Origin: Pristionchus mayeri
Lineage: Eukaryota; Nematoda; Chromadorea; Rhabditida; Neodiplogasteridae
Direction: 5' to 3'
Assembly: GCA_036245805.1 (NCBI GenBank)
Contig: BTRK01000006.1
Span: 20,120,365-20,184,364, forward strand
Length of the DNA stretch: 64,000 nucleotides
A program made the position numbers and the translations under genes. How positions within the stretch are numbered: the first letter of the stretch is position 1; each line of letters begins with the position of its first letter. Below the pieces are notes generated by a model, which saw nothing but the letters and a program-made list of their open reading frames with translations, did not search any database and was not told where the DNA came from. Below, piece after piece: positions 1 to 12,500 of the stretch.

Positions 1-700
1 AGGGAGATCGCAGAAACAGAGAAGGAGACTCGGTAGCCGGTGTCTGTATAGTGACGAGACAAAGGACCAACTGTGGGGAAAGGAATGCGGGTTGTGAATC
101 AGCATCAGAACGGGAGAAGAATTCTGATTCATCCTAAGAATGGGAGAAGAAGATATGATTCAGATATTGTCATCGGAATGTCACAGCCACTATTTAGGTG
201 TAATGCCCTCTCGATAACGTATTACCTTCTCTTATTTTCCCTTGGTTAGTTACAGTCTACTAGCGATGTACTATAGAAGGTTGTCCTGTCTCTGTCTAGT
301 CCCTCTAATTTCATCAGTCTTAGCCGTTGCATGGAAGTCTTACCATTCAATACCTTGCTTGTATTGCCACTTTTTCATTGTTGTCAGCAATATTTCACAG
401 TTTGTCAATTTTCCCTTCTCTATTTGAGATTGAGACGCCTACTCCGTCTCTTCATCTCATAATGATAAAACGTGGAAACAGAAGTCCAAGAACACATTAA
501 GTACAAATGTGAGTTCGATAACTGCTAGTGGATAAAACGAATGCATACGTTTTCCTTAGCACTTAGATTCTTCGACAGAAAACACTAATACAATTCTGCC
601 TTTTGCAGTCAATATCTCTAAATTTCACGGGAACCCAGCGGCATCTTCAAGGCCAAAGGCGAGTTAGCAATATAAATAGTTGCAATAATAATAATTGTAA
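1..700. other. no supported gene
   Basis: A/T-rich sequence with only short open frames that lack family motifs or convincing splice signals. A possible exon between an acceptor ending at 608 and a donor near 651 could belong to the gene whose 3' end is at 1.2-1.8 kb, but I cannot fix its frame. Confidence 0.3.
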
Positions 701-990
701 GAAGAATTAGCGTAGCGGCGCGGTGTGCTCTCCCATTCCACCCCCACGCGGTTCGATTCCTGAGTAGTTGCACCCATCTCCGCACCGCCTAGGGCTATGA
801 TCTAAGGCCCGAGGCGCGATCCATTGGGACAGGGAATTGGTAGTCGTGACTACTAGAAATAGGGCTGGCGAAATGCGAGCACTCCACACTAAATCAAACC
901 AGATTGAAAATTCCTAGCAGTGTTCTCCTGCGAGCCCAGTCTCGAGACGGGGAAGTATGTATCTAGCTTTATAAAGAGATTTTTTTCTTT
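701..990 (+). repeat. tRNA-derived SINE-like repeat
   Basis: An RNA polymerase III internal promoter is visible. Positions 708-718 (TAGCGTAGCGG) fit the A-box consensus and 750-760 (GGTTCGATTCC) is an exact B-box, with a start-to-start distance of about 42 nt as in tRNA genes. No cloverleaf forms, since the first seven bases have no partner after the B-box, so this is not a working tRNA. The GC-rich body to about 990 differs in composition from its A/T-rich surroundings, as expected for a SINE. The 3' border is a guess. Confidence 0.6.
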
Positions 991-1229
991 CAAATATCGC
1001 TATTGTTCGTCAATGAACTATATAATTCGACTGAATTAGGTCGGATGCTCACCGTTAGTTGATAACGTACCCAACCGTTGAACTATTCTACGTGTTTTCA
1101 CTACAGATTCCCCAACTGACAGAAAATCTACTGTGAAAATAGTTGCGATTCGACAAATATAATACAATGAGAACTGAAAATATTTGCTAAATGTGGATGA
1201 AGTATGAGAAGCAATCGTTGAACTTTCAG

Positions 1230-1845
1230 AACGATATCCAGTCAATCATCTCCTCCGCTACGGTGCCGCGAAACGTGAAACTATACGCAGCCAAAGTGCT
1301 CAAGGCAGAGTGAGTAGACACTTGAGTACGAAATTCGGGTGATCGTTCCTTATTGTGCACAAAATTCATACTTATTCTTTTGCGGCGTTCTGCAAGAGTT
1401 ATGATCTGTTCATTCTATACATGATCGCTTTCGCTCTTGGTCATTTCCACTGGATCAAAGATCAAAGGTAAAGCCTTTGCAGGTTTCTGACCATCACTCC
1501 CGTTACGGAAGTCGGTGCGAACAAAAAGATCGCGCAGAACTTTCACAAGTGAGTGTAAACGAAATAATATACATAGAGATCCTCACCTGAGGACGTATTG
1601 CCTGATTTGGTATATTGATTGATCGATTTTTATTGGGTTTTTGATTTATCAAGAAATTCATTTCCAGAATGGAAGGACTAGTCGACAAGAACGCATTGCT
1701 TCTGCAGAAAGAGATCGTGAGCGAAAATAACCAACTCGGACAGAGACACTCTCGCACTCTCAACTATTGTTGTAATTGTCCGTTAATCGATAAACTGTAC
1801 ATAGTTTTTTTTAACATTGTTATGAAAATCGAGAACAAGAGATAA
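1230..1845 (+). CDS. 3' exons of an unrecognised gene
   Basis: Three exons (1230-1309, 1483-1548, 1668-1845) join in one frame across two GT-AG introns and end at TAA 1843-1845. The first begins after a good acceptor, so the gene starts upstream, possibly outside the window. The translated piece is polar and partly helical (motifs such as VPRNVKLYAAKVLKAE and LLLQKEIVSENN), with two cysteines near the end. I recognise no domain. The frame-consistent splicing is the main support; there is no functional clue. Confidence 0.4.
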
Positions 1846-1881
1846 AATATTCTTCTGAATTTTAAGCAGTCACACGCCAAA

Positions 1882-2909
1882 TCAAGCAGTGATCTTCAGT
1901 CTCAGCAGATGGGTCTTCCAATGCGTTTCTCCATCCATCACTTGCACAGTGAACAGCCCTTCCCGTGTCAATTCGTCCGCTTTTTCCTCCCAAAATTCTC
2001 GAGATTGTCCGAAGATGGTGTAGTATGGGCCCATATTCTCGAAAATGTCCACTTCTTTCACAGTCTCCGTTAGAGCTGTTAGGAATTCACCTAAAATTAC
2101 TAAAATGTAATTTTCTGAAGCATGCAGCATCTACAACAATACACAATACTCACGCAGTTTGGTTGCTTTGAGCTGCTCCACTGAAATTGTAACTTTCTGG
2201 ACGTTGTGCACTCGAGTAAAGATAATTATTTCAGCCCTGAAAATATGGTTGGTTCCATTTTACCGAAAAATGCCAACCTAAATTCCTTGTCACACTTTTT
2301 CTCGAATATGAACAGATTGTCAATGGGAACGTCTGCCAGTGTTTTCTCAATGACTTCAATAGTTTTCCGATTAATGTAGTAGAGATAAAGATTGGAAATA
2401 TTGGAGCAGCGAGAAAAGATCAGCTTCAGTCTATTGCGATTCTCATTGGCTTTCTGTCCGACAAAGAATGATCGAAGTTGTAGAAAAGGAGACTCCACGC
2501 GGTCAAACTGGAATGAAATTTCTAATGATTTCAATACAGTTACATTCACGGTTTCTGAAAAAAATATGAGTTACCGTAGCATCGGTATTCCACCCTCGAA
2601 ACAGTCCTTGAAAATGATCTTTGTTCTCCAGTGAGAGGTGTGCTTTTACTTTGACTTTCATAGAAGCGAAAGTTTTGCCATTCTCGAACTCAACGAAATC
2701 ATGGGAAGGATGATTGTTGCGATCAGAGAGATATTCGAGTACGACTGCATTCCACGTGGGCGAAATCTAAGTTATTCATCTGATACTTGGAAGATCTATT
2801 TCAAAAACAAACCAACCAGTCTGAGTTTGTCAACGGGTCGTCGACTCTCCGAGATAATGAGTGAAACGATGCACGATTGAAGATTTGCGAGAGTAAATTC
2901 AGGAGACAT
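1882..2909 (-). CDS. F-box protein, 268 aa
   Basis: Predicted substrate-recognition subunit of an SCF (SKP1-CUL1-F-box) ubiquitin ligase. Five exons join in one frame: 2817-2909, 2575-2766, 2278-2507, 2154-2236 and 1882-2090, from ATG 2909 to TGA 1882-1884. The first about 45 residues read as an F-box; the core motif VDKLRLISPTWNAVV spans the first intron and matches the 'LRLVSKxWN' helix of nematode F-boxes. The rest is a Leu/Ile/Phe-rich domain of alternating strands and helices, like the F-box-associated (FTH-like) domains of worm F-box families. No frameshift or internal stop. The substrate cannot be inferred. The start was chosen because it is the only Met in frame just before the F-box. 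Confidence 0.75.
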
Positions 2910-4126
2910 TCTTGTAGCTCAAAATCGAAATATGCAGACAATAGAAAATTTAAATCGTGCAGAGTAGAACATTTCGAAAAAAAGACGCCATAGATAGAAC
3001 ACCAATAAAACATTGTACTGATCTGCCCACGCGCTTCGCGCTTGAGCACACTTCAAAATGGCTCTTATTTGAATTTTTAGCATAGAAAGAGGAAGCAGAT
3101 GTACTCGATGGAAGAAATAAAACTCTAGAGCAATTTGAGACTCTTTAAAAAATATTTTAAGGGTCAACATGAAAATATGCTGACCACTGAGTGTCATCAG
3201 TGCTCTCAAAAAGAAAGCCGTTAACTTTCACTCTAACCATATTGAACTGTGTAAACATTAACCGAATATGCAATAGGCTGGTCCAAAAGTATTTATTTGC
3301 CAATTTTGACTTGTGAAGGGTTTTGAGCATATCTCCGATATGATATCTGTCCTTCGTTCTAATTAAGATGGTATTTCCACCTTTAATGGGACAGCGATTC
3401 GTGACCAAGAGTGTGTTGTTTTACAGTGGACCATTTTTAATGGTATGGGAGTGAACCTGATCTATCCACAGTATGCGTTATCGTCCATGTTTCTGCTCCC
3501 TTCTTGCACACCTCACAATTCGTATCACTCTTCACACAAAGACAAATGACGAGGGAGTGAAAGAGATCTCTCCTCTCATTTGCATTATGCAACAGCGAAC
3601 TTCGAGTGAGATGAGGAGAATATGAAAGTGAGTAGTTGATGAAGCATCATACGAATATGAGAAGCTAACCTGGATACTTGCCAAATAATTTAATACTGAA
3701 TATTCACAAACGTCATAGTTGCTATTAGGGAGCTACAATGTTGTTTAAAAATCGTGAAATATACTCGATCTATCAACCGAAACTCGATAATGGTCATAAT
3801 TTTATCAATTCGAGGTTTATTCATTTTGCGATGACATGATAATCGATAGTTTAGAACAAAATTTAGAAAAAAATCGATGAATTTGCATTTATTCTTGAGC
3901 ATTTCCCTAATTTAGCTCGAACCTGATCTTGACGTAGTTCGTTTGTTGCGGCGATTCATCATGCCGAAACAGCTATTTAATGTCGTAGCTGAGGAGCTAT
4001 TAACGATTCCTTGATAACGGGTTGCCTCTGGTCTCAATGATTCGCTTCGTGTTTCCATCAACTGCTATTCCCCGCATACAGTATCTTTCTCTCATTGATC
4101 GATATTTCAGGGTTCACTCTTCTTCG
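2910..4126. other. intergenic, divergent promoter region
   Basis: A 1.2-kb gap between the divergent starts of the F-box gene (-, 2909) and the IRG-7-like gene (+, 4127). Open frames here are short, A/T-rich and motif-free. It must hold both promoters, but I see no specific element. Confidence 0.4.
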
Positions 4127-7100
4127 ATGCGCGATCTTCTCTACGTGGCCCTCGTGGTCACTGTGAGTGGAATCGCGACCGCCAAATTTAGAGGGACCGT
4201 AGGAGAGAGTAAGTGGCAGTGCAGATATTATTTTGATATCACTGGTCGAAAAAATGTTGTGTCTTTCAGTCTACAGCTCGTGGGATCTGTCGAAGGGCGC
4301 GATCTACGTGAAGCACTTCGATCATCTGGCACAACTGGTACCGGAACCCGATCGATACGAAGCACGCTTCGGGTTTTTTGGGTGTCGAGAGTTGAGGGCA
4401 TGATCCTTTCAGTCTCCTCACTCCCGGCTACTACCGTATCACAGCTAGCGCCGACAATGCGCACTCGCGCTGTTTGCTGCAAACAACTGCACAGACGGGA
4501 CTGACCATCTCGGGAGGATTCTCGACGGACGAGAGAGACAGGTGAGGAGGAACGAGAACCATCATAAAATGAGGGATAGAGGGCAGTTATTATTGCCTAA
4601 GCTCACAGAAGGTGCCCAACTAAGGCCATTCATTGCAGGAACGACTTCCCCACTCGGAACGCCGTTGTGCACCAATTTAACTCGATCATGCTGCATCTGA
4701 ATGGAGGAAGATCGCCCGCCGAACTGAAGACAATCTCCGTCATCGGCACTAGCAACGTGAGTCGTCTCAATGAATACGTATCCTTATCAGAATTGCCATT
4801 TTTTGGACAGAAGAGTCCCGTCAAAAACGCACAAATTCAAAGAACGTGCTCTTCTATCCCTAAACGATCTCAACCGACCCAATTTCAATGAAGACACCTT
4901 GCAGTACGTTTTCCGTCCGCGTATTCTCGACAAGCGCTATGGATGTGGCTACGAGTACTACTTCGATTCCATGTTCTGCATGGTGGAGGGATCGTACGCG
5001 ATGATCGTCGAGGGCGTCGACTTCAACGGAAACCCATTCAGAAGAGCAGCCAGCTTCCAGTGCACATCTGGTTAGTCAGACGCTGAGAGATAAGAGATGG
5101 AATTCATCATAAAAGTGCACTAAACTTATCGGGAGATCGCTCTGAACTGCCGATGCAGTGTGCTTAGAGCCCGAACCAAATGTTGTGAACTCAAATGAGT
5201 TAACTGATCATTCAGGTCCTCCTGAGCCAACAACTACTCCCCACCCGACCACGTCTCCGCACATGCCGACCCATTGTGATAACGGAGGAGTGCTCTTGAT
5301 CGACGGACTAAAGACCTCATGCATATGCCAGGATCACTGGAAGGGAAACATGTGCCAGCAGCCACTAGTAAGGTTTTTAGAAACATAGCGATGATCCATT
5401 ACGCTGTCCCGTTGAATCTATTCAGAGTATTTACCATCAACACGTTTCAGTGCATCAACGGCGGTACTCTCATTGATGGCAAGTGCTTCTGCACCACTGG
5501 ATTCGAGGGAATCCATTGCGAGGATGGTGAGAAAGAGTGCCAGATCACCTACCACGTCAGACTCCATTCAGTCCGATGCGAACCGAATTCTGAGCACAGT
5601 TTCGGAGTGGATAGACCGACGTTAGTACTCGTAGTGAGAGTAAGAGAACAGATGAACGACGTAATGGAGCAAGTGCAGAACGCAGTCGATCAGGTCAGCA
5701 AGGAGCAATCACTCGAATGACCTAATTAGGGATTGATTCATGGGAAATTATAACACATTTGCATATTTTTGAAAGAGTTGATAGAAAATTTACCAACCTT
5801 ACAACAAATGCATTGGATACCTCAATCAACTGCTTAGATCTCCGCCAATCTCCAATTCGATGCAAACTACTTCTCACGTTTCCACGTCGTCTACTTCAAC
5901 GACTACGGTTAGACTCGCCTTCGGGACCAAGCTTGATCTCATCGTACATTCAGCCAACTTCAAAGTCGCCACATACAGTAGTATCTACGAGTTCGACAAC
6001 GACTTCTTCAAGGCGACCATCTCGAATCACGACGACGGAGGATGCACGGATGCTGTCATCGGAGCAGTCGCCACGGTATGAGTGATGAGTACGGTAGAGG
6101 TTCAGGGGGTTACTGTAGTACTGTACGATATGTATGCGGGGGGAATTCGGTAGACTGATGTACGGCATTGGTAGTGCAGGGTCTGACCAACCTGGAGCTG
6201 TCGACCAATTCGATGATCTACGTCGTCACCGACGCGTTGGCTGATGACGCGCAGTCGATGACGGACATGCTGATGCAGTGGAACAGCTACTTCAGTGCGA
6301 CGGTGAGAGAGAAGAGAGACTGCGTGGAGAAAATCATGACTTCCAGATCAACTTCATCTACGTTGAGCCGACTGCGGACTCTGGCTGTCAAACCGACCTC
6401 TCGGACCCGGGATTCAGAGCATTCGAGAACGTCGCCAACTCATTCGGAGGACTGTCCATACACGTCAGCGATAGGAGCAAAGTGTACGACGTGAGTGAAA
6501 GATGAATGTGTAAAGGCGCGAAGAAAAGAAGCGCAATAGTATGGAGTACGACTGAAGCCCAGTTTGTTTATCTGGTCCAACCTTGTATACGTGAGATAAG
6601 GCACGAAAAAGATCAATCTCAGGTGTTCTACAATCACCTGAACTCCATCGTCTACAAGTCTCAACTAATGCTCACAGTGGACAGAGAAGAATGCGGGAAT
6701 GGTCTCGTGAAGACAGTGATGATCGAGGGAAAGAACGAGAACCTCGTTCTCATCGCCAATGGAAGTGAGCGAAAACTAGATAGGGGGGGGGGGGGGGTAA
6801 TAATACAAATTTCAGAGGGATTCTACCCGCTTGTCATCAATCCCATGGGAGAGCAACTCGACGAGAATACTCTCATCACTCTCGTTCAGCAGGATTACCT
6901 CACTATCTGGTGCTTCCTCCTCTCCTTATCCTCTGATCTTTGATATTTGTCCTCAGGCGCGTCTCTGATCCCATCCCTGGCAACTACTACATCCGAATGA
7001 CTGTAAACCCAGCAACATCCGCCTGCAGCCTTCGCGCTTACCAGGCGAGTGATATCACACACGTGCTGTCCATGACACTCATCCTCTCCATTTCCCTGAT

Positions 7101-8946
7101 CTCTCAATAGTAGAGACCATTCCAGTGCTCTATCTCTTTCCAGGCCCGCTACCAGACGCCAGGCCCCGAACAGGCCGATGCGTTCTGGTCGATTGCGTTG
7201 GACGTTAATCAGGACGGGAAGTACTATCAGCCTCTTGCAGGATGGGACAATCATCCGGTGTGTGAAAGGAATGGAGAGTAGTGAGGATTCTGCTTGTAGG
7301 TCTTCCACGTAGAGAATCTGGGAGAAAACGAGGACTGGGACCACGCGTTCGCCTTTCTCAACATGTACACGTGGAGGAACGGGGAGGAGAAGGAGGTGAG
7401 TGAGGGAGAGGGAGACTGGGAAGAGATGTCCACTTCAGATCTACGCCTCCAATGGATTATACCGTGACGGATGCCAGTACAAATTCTACTTCCCCTCCTT
7501 CCGCTGCAGTCCGAACGAGAAGTTACTCTACGAGGTTATATTTTCGACCGATTGAATTACTTCCCTCTCCACCATTTCATCTGGTGTTTTATTACTTCAG
7601 TTCTTCCTCCGCAACAACTACGGTTTCTACATCCAGCGTGCGGGAGTTATGGACTGCTACAATTGTAAGTCACCTACCCCTCACTCTCCATATCTCCCTC
7701 AGTCATTCCTACTCCTGTTCCTCCGAGCGAATGCCATAATGGAGGAGTGATGGTGAATGAGACTTGCCTCTGTCTCGCTCACTTCTCGGGAGACAAATGC
7801 CAACAGTGAGTCCCCCTTCAAGTTTAATCTTAATAATTTTACCTCTTGATCTACAGAGTGATTTGCGAACACGGCGGCACTCCAGGCTTCATGGACCAAT
7901 GCATCTGTCCCACTGGATGGGGCGGAGCCTTCTGCTCCTTCGGTAAGTTCCTCTCCCTCTCCTTCTCTCTTCTCTCTTCTAGCCATCTGCGACGACCCTG
8001 GCATGCCTCCCTCCTATGGATATCACGTGGACATGGCTTTCCTTGTGGAAGTGACCAAGAGTGGAGTGGATCAGGTAATGAATGAGGAAGGGAGAGGGAC
8101 ATGGAGAGATTACAGATAAAGCAACTGGTAGAGTACCTCCCGGGAGTTATTCGTGACATCTCCAGTCAGCACCCAGATTGGATCGACAGACTCATCCTTA
8201 TCGGATATAATTCTCATGGTGAGGTTGATTTATTGTGTTATTCAAGTCTTCGCATTGAAATGATATAATTGAGATGTGATTGGGATGGTGGATGCTCCTA
8301 TGGGCAATCCCAGCAAGCTGCTTGATGCGCTCTCTCAATGGGCCGACTCCAACCCAACGGATGATAGATGCGTCGTCAGAGTGTGGGAGGCCATTTTCCA
8401 ACTCCTCCACAACAGACAGGTGAATTGCTCACGATCCTTCGTTCAACTTCGCTTGATTCGCAGGACGGGCATAACAAGAGAAAACTCCCTCGAAAATCAG
8501 TTATCAACATCTTCCAATCTTCCATACCCGATAACCAAGGAGATGCTATCCAGGTCGTTACGTTGATGGAGATGGATGCATGTTTCTTTTATTCCAGGCC
8601 CTGAGTACCTCAGAGGAATTGCTGGAGACGAAGGCGCTGACGAACGTCTTCCAGTGGTTGGATCCTTCATCGGACACCCGCTGGAGATGCGAAGGAAATC
8701 AGGTGGGAGAAGGGAGAGAACGAGGGGGAAGATGGTGTTCAGAGCGACTTCCAATACATCGAACAAGCTGCGAGAAGAGGAGATGGAAAGATGTACACTC
8801 TGGCGAATGACGTCATCAAGAAGTGAGTAGCATCCCTTCCCATCTCATTCATCTCTTCTCTCCAGTGTCCTCAAGATGGTGCCCACTCTCTTCTCCTCCT
8901 CCATCGTCTACAAATGGCACAATGAAGACTGCGCGTGGAGACCATA
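4127..8946 (+). CDS. IRG-7-like secreted vWA/EGF protein, 5' part
   Basis: Start ATG 4127 opens a signal peptide (MRDLLYVALVVTVSGIATA). Exons that join cleanly include 4127-4208, 4270-4371, 4413-4541, 4639-4756, 4905-5070, 5216-5368 and 5451-5526, then about fifteen more. Order: a beta-rich N-terminal domain with motif LLTPGYYRITASADN; a Pro/Thr linker (about 5220-5265); two EGF-like modules (CDNGG...CQQ and CINGG...CED, 5270-5526); a vWA-like fold (about 5600-6500, strands LVLVV, HVVYF, IYVVTD) without a clear MIDAS; a beta domain; two EGF-like modules (7715-7807 and 7858-7943); then a second vWA-like fold. This order resembles C. elegans IRG-7-type proteins, implicated in pathogen response (recalled, not searched). 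Translation stops at 8944-8946, within ten bases of the edge of a palindromic element, so the rest of the locus is probably cut off. Confidence 0.75.
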
Positions 8947-9255
8947 ACCATTCGATCCGCCGTTTCACGCTGATTCGAATGGTATGTATGTGTGTGAGGA
9001 TCCGAGGTACCCGAAGACCAATAATGCCCCTTTTTCTGCTTTTTCAGCGCTTTTTCCTGTGTAATCGAGAAATGAGAGGACGAAAAATGATAAGGAAAGT
9101 CATTTTCCTCCCTCTCATTTGCCGATTACACAGGAAAAAGCGCTGAAAAAGCAGAAAAAGGGGCATTATTGGTTTTCGGGTACCTCGGATCCCCACACAT
9201 ATACATACCATTCGAATCAGCGTGAAACGGCGGATCGAATGGTTATGGTCTCCAC
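8935..9255. repeat. palindromic MITE-like element inside the IRG-7-like locus
   Basis: Two arms of about 150 bp (8935-9090 and 9105-9255) are near-perfect reverse complements. The outer ends read GTGGAGACCATAACC and its complement; the arms meet at a short A/T-rich loop. The left edge lies in an exon whose frame runs into the arm and hits TAA at 8944-8946. I see no target-site duplication. The next 330 bp (9256-9590) have no coding signal of the host gene and contain a degenerate echo of the arm near 9330, so the insertion may be larger than the palindrome. Confidence 0.75.
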
Positions 9256-9593
9256 TCGCACACAGGATTGAGTCAACAAGACGATTTTTCTCGAGAACCG
9301 GGAAAATTCATGACCAATGAAATACACCATTCGATTCACCGTGAAATTCTGGTCGGGTGCGCGAGATTTCGACCTTCCACCGTGTATTTTGATCGTACAG
9401 CATGCGAAAAAGCAGTTTTGACCGGAAGTGATATGGCGCCACACCGGCATTCAATGAGCGATTCATGCAAAATGAAGCGGACCACGATGATCAGCATAGA
9501 AAACTACGCCAGAAAACATGTTTTCGTGGGTTCCACTTATTTGGCTGTGCCGAGGCCCCGTTGTGAGTTGTTGAATCTATCGCGGACGGCCTC

Positions 9594-12500
9594 ATATGAG
9601 AAATCTCGACAATCGTTGCGTTGTAGACGTGGCATTCGGACAGAAGCTCTGGCTGGGTTTGCAATGGACGAGTGAGGGATGGGTGAGGGACGACGGGACG
9701 ACGATGCCAGTCACTGTGAGTCGATGGGATGGAGGGAAGGAACCCGATGGATCGGACGGAAAGACGTGCGCATACTTCGACCCCAATGCTGTCAATGGAT
9801 ACTGGTGAGGGAGAAGGGGTAGGGAAGGGAGAAGAGCTCGTTGAAGGTTCGCCGAGGACTGCTCGATCAAGTACCGCGCCGTGTGCCAGAAGCACATGTA
9901 CAATAACGACAACGCGCCTTCGAGCATCGTTGACGGTAGGAGAGGCTGAGAAAGGGAAAGGAGAAGATCGTTTCAGATGATCTCGCACCCGGAAAGTGCT
10001 ACCTCTCGGTGAGAGTATCCGAGGATGCACCCGCATGGAGAGGATGTGATGTGGAGGTGGGCTCTCTCTAAACTCCATCCTTTGCTAATTGATAACTGCT
10101 TTTGGGTGCGAGTCCAATCCGATCTCAACATCGAATTCGGTTTCGTTGACGGACTGAGGAAGGACAGCCCCCATCCAGTAGCCAATGTCGACTCGAGTGA
10201 GTGTATTCATTAGTTTACAATTCGAGTAATTGTCATTTCAATTTCCACACACTTGGTCGATAGATTGATTGAATTGAGAGGCATAACTGAATAAAGTCAC
10301 AATCAGACTCAAATCGCGCCGTGTCATCCATCTCGATCGGGGAGGGCAGAACGGATCTCTCCGTCCTCCAGCACGTTCTGCTGCGGGCTGATTCAAACCA
10401 GAACTTACTCCTGGAAGCGGCGACGTTCTCTTATCGATTCGGATGCAGCTATGAGTGCTACTCGCAGCCACTCAACTGCGACCTGACGAATGGCCAAGAC
10501 TTCTCCGTCGTGGTAAGTGGAAGGTTGGGGGGGGAGAGAAGTAGTCGGGCCGAAGACTTTGCAGTAATCACGTAAGAACGTAGAACCAGCCATGATCAGC
10601 TTTGTTAAAGTGTAACTGAAAAAATGAAAGGATTAATTTGCAGCATATCGGAGAGGACGACACGGGCAATACCTTCCAGCGGTACTCGACCTCCCTCTGC
10701 TATGAGTGGCGTGAGTTGCACATAGTTTAGTTCGAGAAACCAATCTCGATTCATTTCACATGCTTAGGTTTTCGAAATGCTCCAACTCTTTACGTAATAT
10801 TTCATCTTAAACATGTGCGCTAACAGTGGCGTCTACTCGAATGGGGCGTGTCTTTGTCCCGATTACTGGACGGGAGAAAACTGCCAGACGCCTCTCTGTC
10901 AGAATGGAGGACATCTCAATGAGGACGGACGCTCGTGCAGATGTACAGAGGGATTCGGCGGAGACGTCTGCCAGTTCGGTCAGTCGAGAGTACAGATGTT
11001 TACTAGGGTGTCGACCTTGATATGAGTCCTAAAAAAAGTGCTTCATCGAATTGTTCTTTGATCGATTGTTTTCGAGATGATGAAGGAGGAAAGAATTGCA
11101 GCTCAGTGCCATCAGAATTCTCACACTCACTTCTCCAACGACGACAAGGTCCTCGCTCTCATCATCGAGAAAAGCGAGAACACGGCGGCGTCCATTCGAG
11201 ATGTGAGAAGGAGATGGATGATCGAATTAACACATCGACCCCATTCCAGATAGCCAACAACTTCCAGCAGTTGGTGGATGCAATCGCTGCGAAGGAGAGC
11301 AAGTGGATCACCACCTTCATCCTTCACACCTTCACGCGTCAGTTCACTTTGGTGTCCAGTTGAATCCCTAGCGTCACGAAGCTTGCTCAAATCTGTTTTT
11401 CAAGACCGTTCAGTGATAAACTAGTAGTTTTGCTCGATTTCATTAAAGTGATCCAATTCGCAATTTCAGTAAGCGGCTCGGTTGACGACACTGTCGTTCT
11501 GAAGGACGTGGAAGACGTCATCACGCATCTGAATCAGTTCGCAGATGAAGCTGCTACTATGATGGGATCCTGCCAGCAGCCGCTGTGGGAGTGAGTCGCG
11601 CCTCTCAATGGAACCCTTCATCCTTTCGTCCTTTCAGAGCCGTCCACGGTCTGTTCGATGTCTTCATTTCGTTCCTCAAGGGCTCCGAAGTGCTGATCAT
11701 CTCGGCCTCCTCTCCCCTCGACGCTGATCAAGCTACGGTTCGAGCTAGTTTTTTTCCCAAAAACGTTAAACAATCTTCCGTTATTATGCTGAAATTTTTG
11801 TGAGATCGGACTCATTGTTCAAGATTTTTATTATAAATATCAAACAGTAAATATATTTATATATATTAAACAGGTTCTATCGACGATGGAGCTCTTTGAC
11901 GAGGGTGCCCCCACGGTCGACTTCGTCCACATTGATGGAGTATGCGAAGCAGAGAGTTGGATGCGAGACCTGGAGTACTTCTACTGGTTCTTCGAGAGCA
12001 CTGGCGGAACAATGTTCAGAGTGGAGCCAGCAACCACAGCTGAGGTTATCGGGAGAGGTCTTGTTCCTGTGAGATGGAGCTGCTTCAGGGACTAATCGGA
12101 TTCGTGCCCACTCGGTACGCAGCTTCGCTGCTAACATTCCAGGACGGCAGCAATTGCCAGCAGAATACGATGTACATACAGGTGAGGAGAAATGGAGATC
12201 TTCAGCGGGTTTGAGAAGGATACAAAATTGAATGGCTAATGATATTAGGTATTGAGTCATACTGCAACTATTCCAATCCGAGTCCCTGCTCGAGTTGTTC
12301 CCGTTGCAGGTGGACACCCGCATAAAGCAAGTCTACGTGACTGTGGGAGGAAAGGCGGGCTCCATCTCGGTGATCGATCCCCTAGGAGGACAAGTGCAGC
12401 CAACAACTATCTACGCCTCCGACGAACAAAGACTGTGGTTGATCGAACCCGAATACCCCGGCATCTACGCAGTTACGGTAAACGAGCTCGATAAGACTCA

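Noticed and set aside
701..775. A working tRNA gene
   Set aside because: A- and B-boxes fit, but no acceptor stem or cloverleaf can be drawn.
9491..10078. A 195-codon minus-strand open frame
   Set aside because: It lies antisense to the C-type lectin exons, is Ser/Pro/His-rich and has no motif: a shadow frame.
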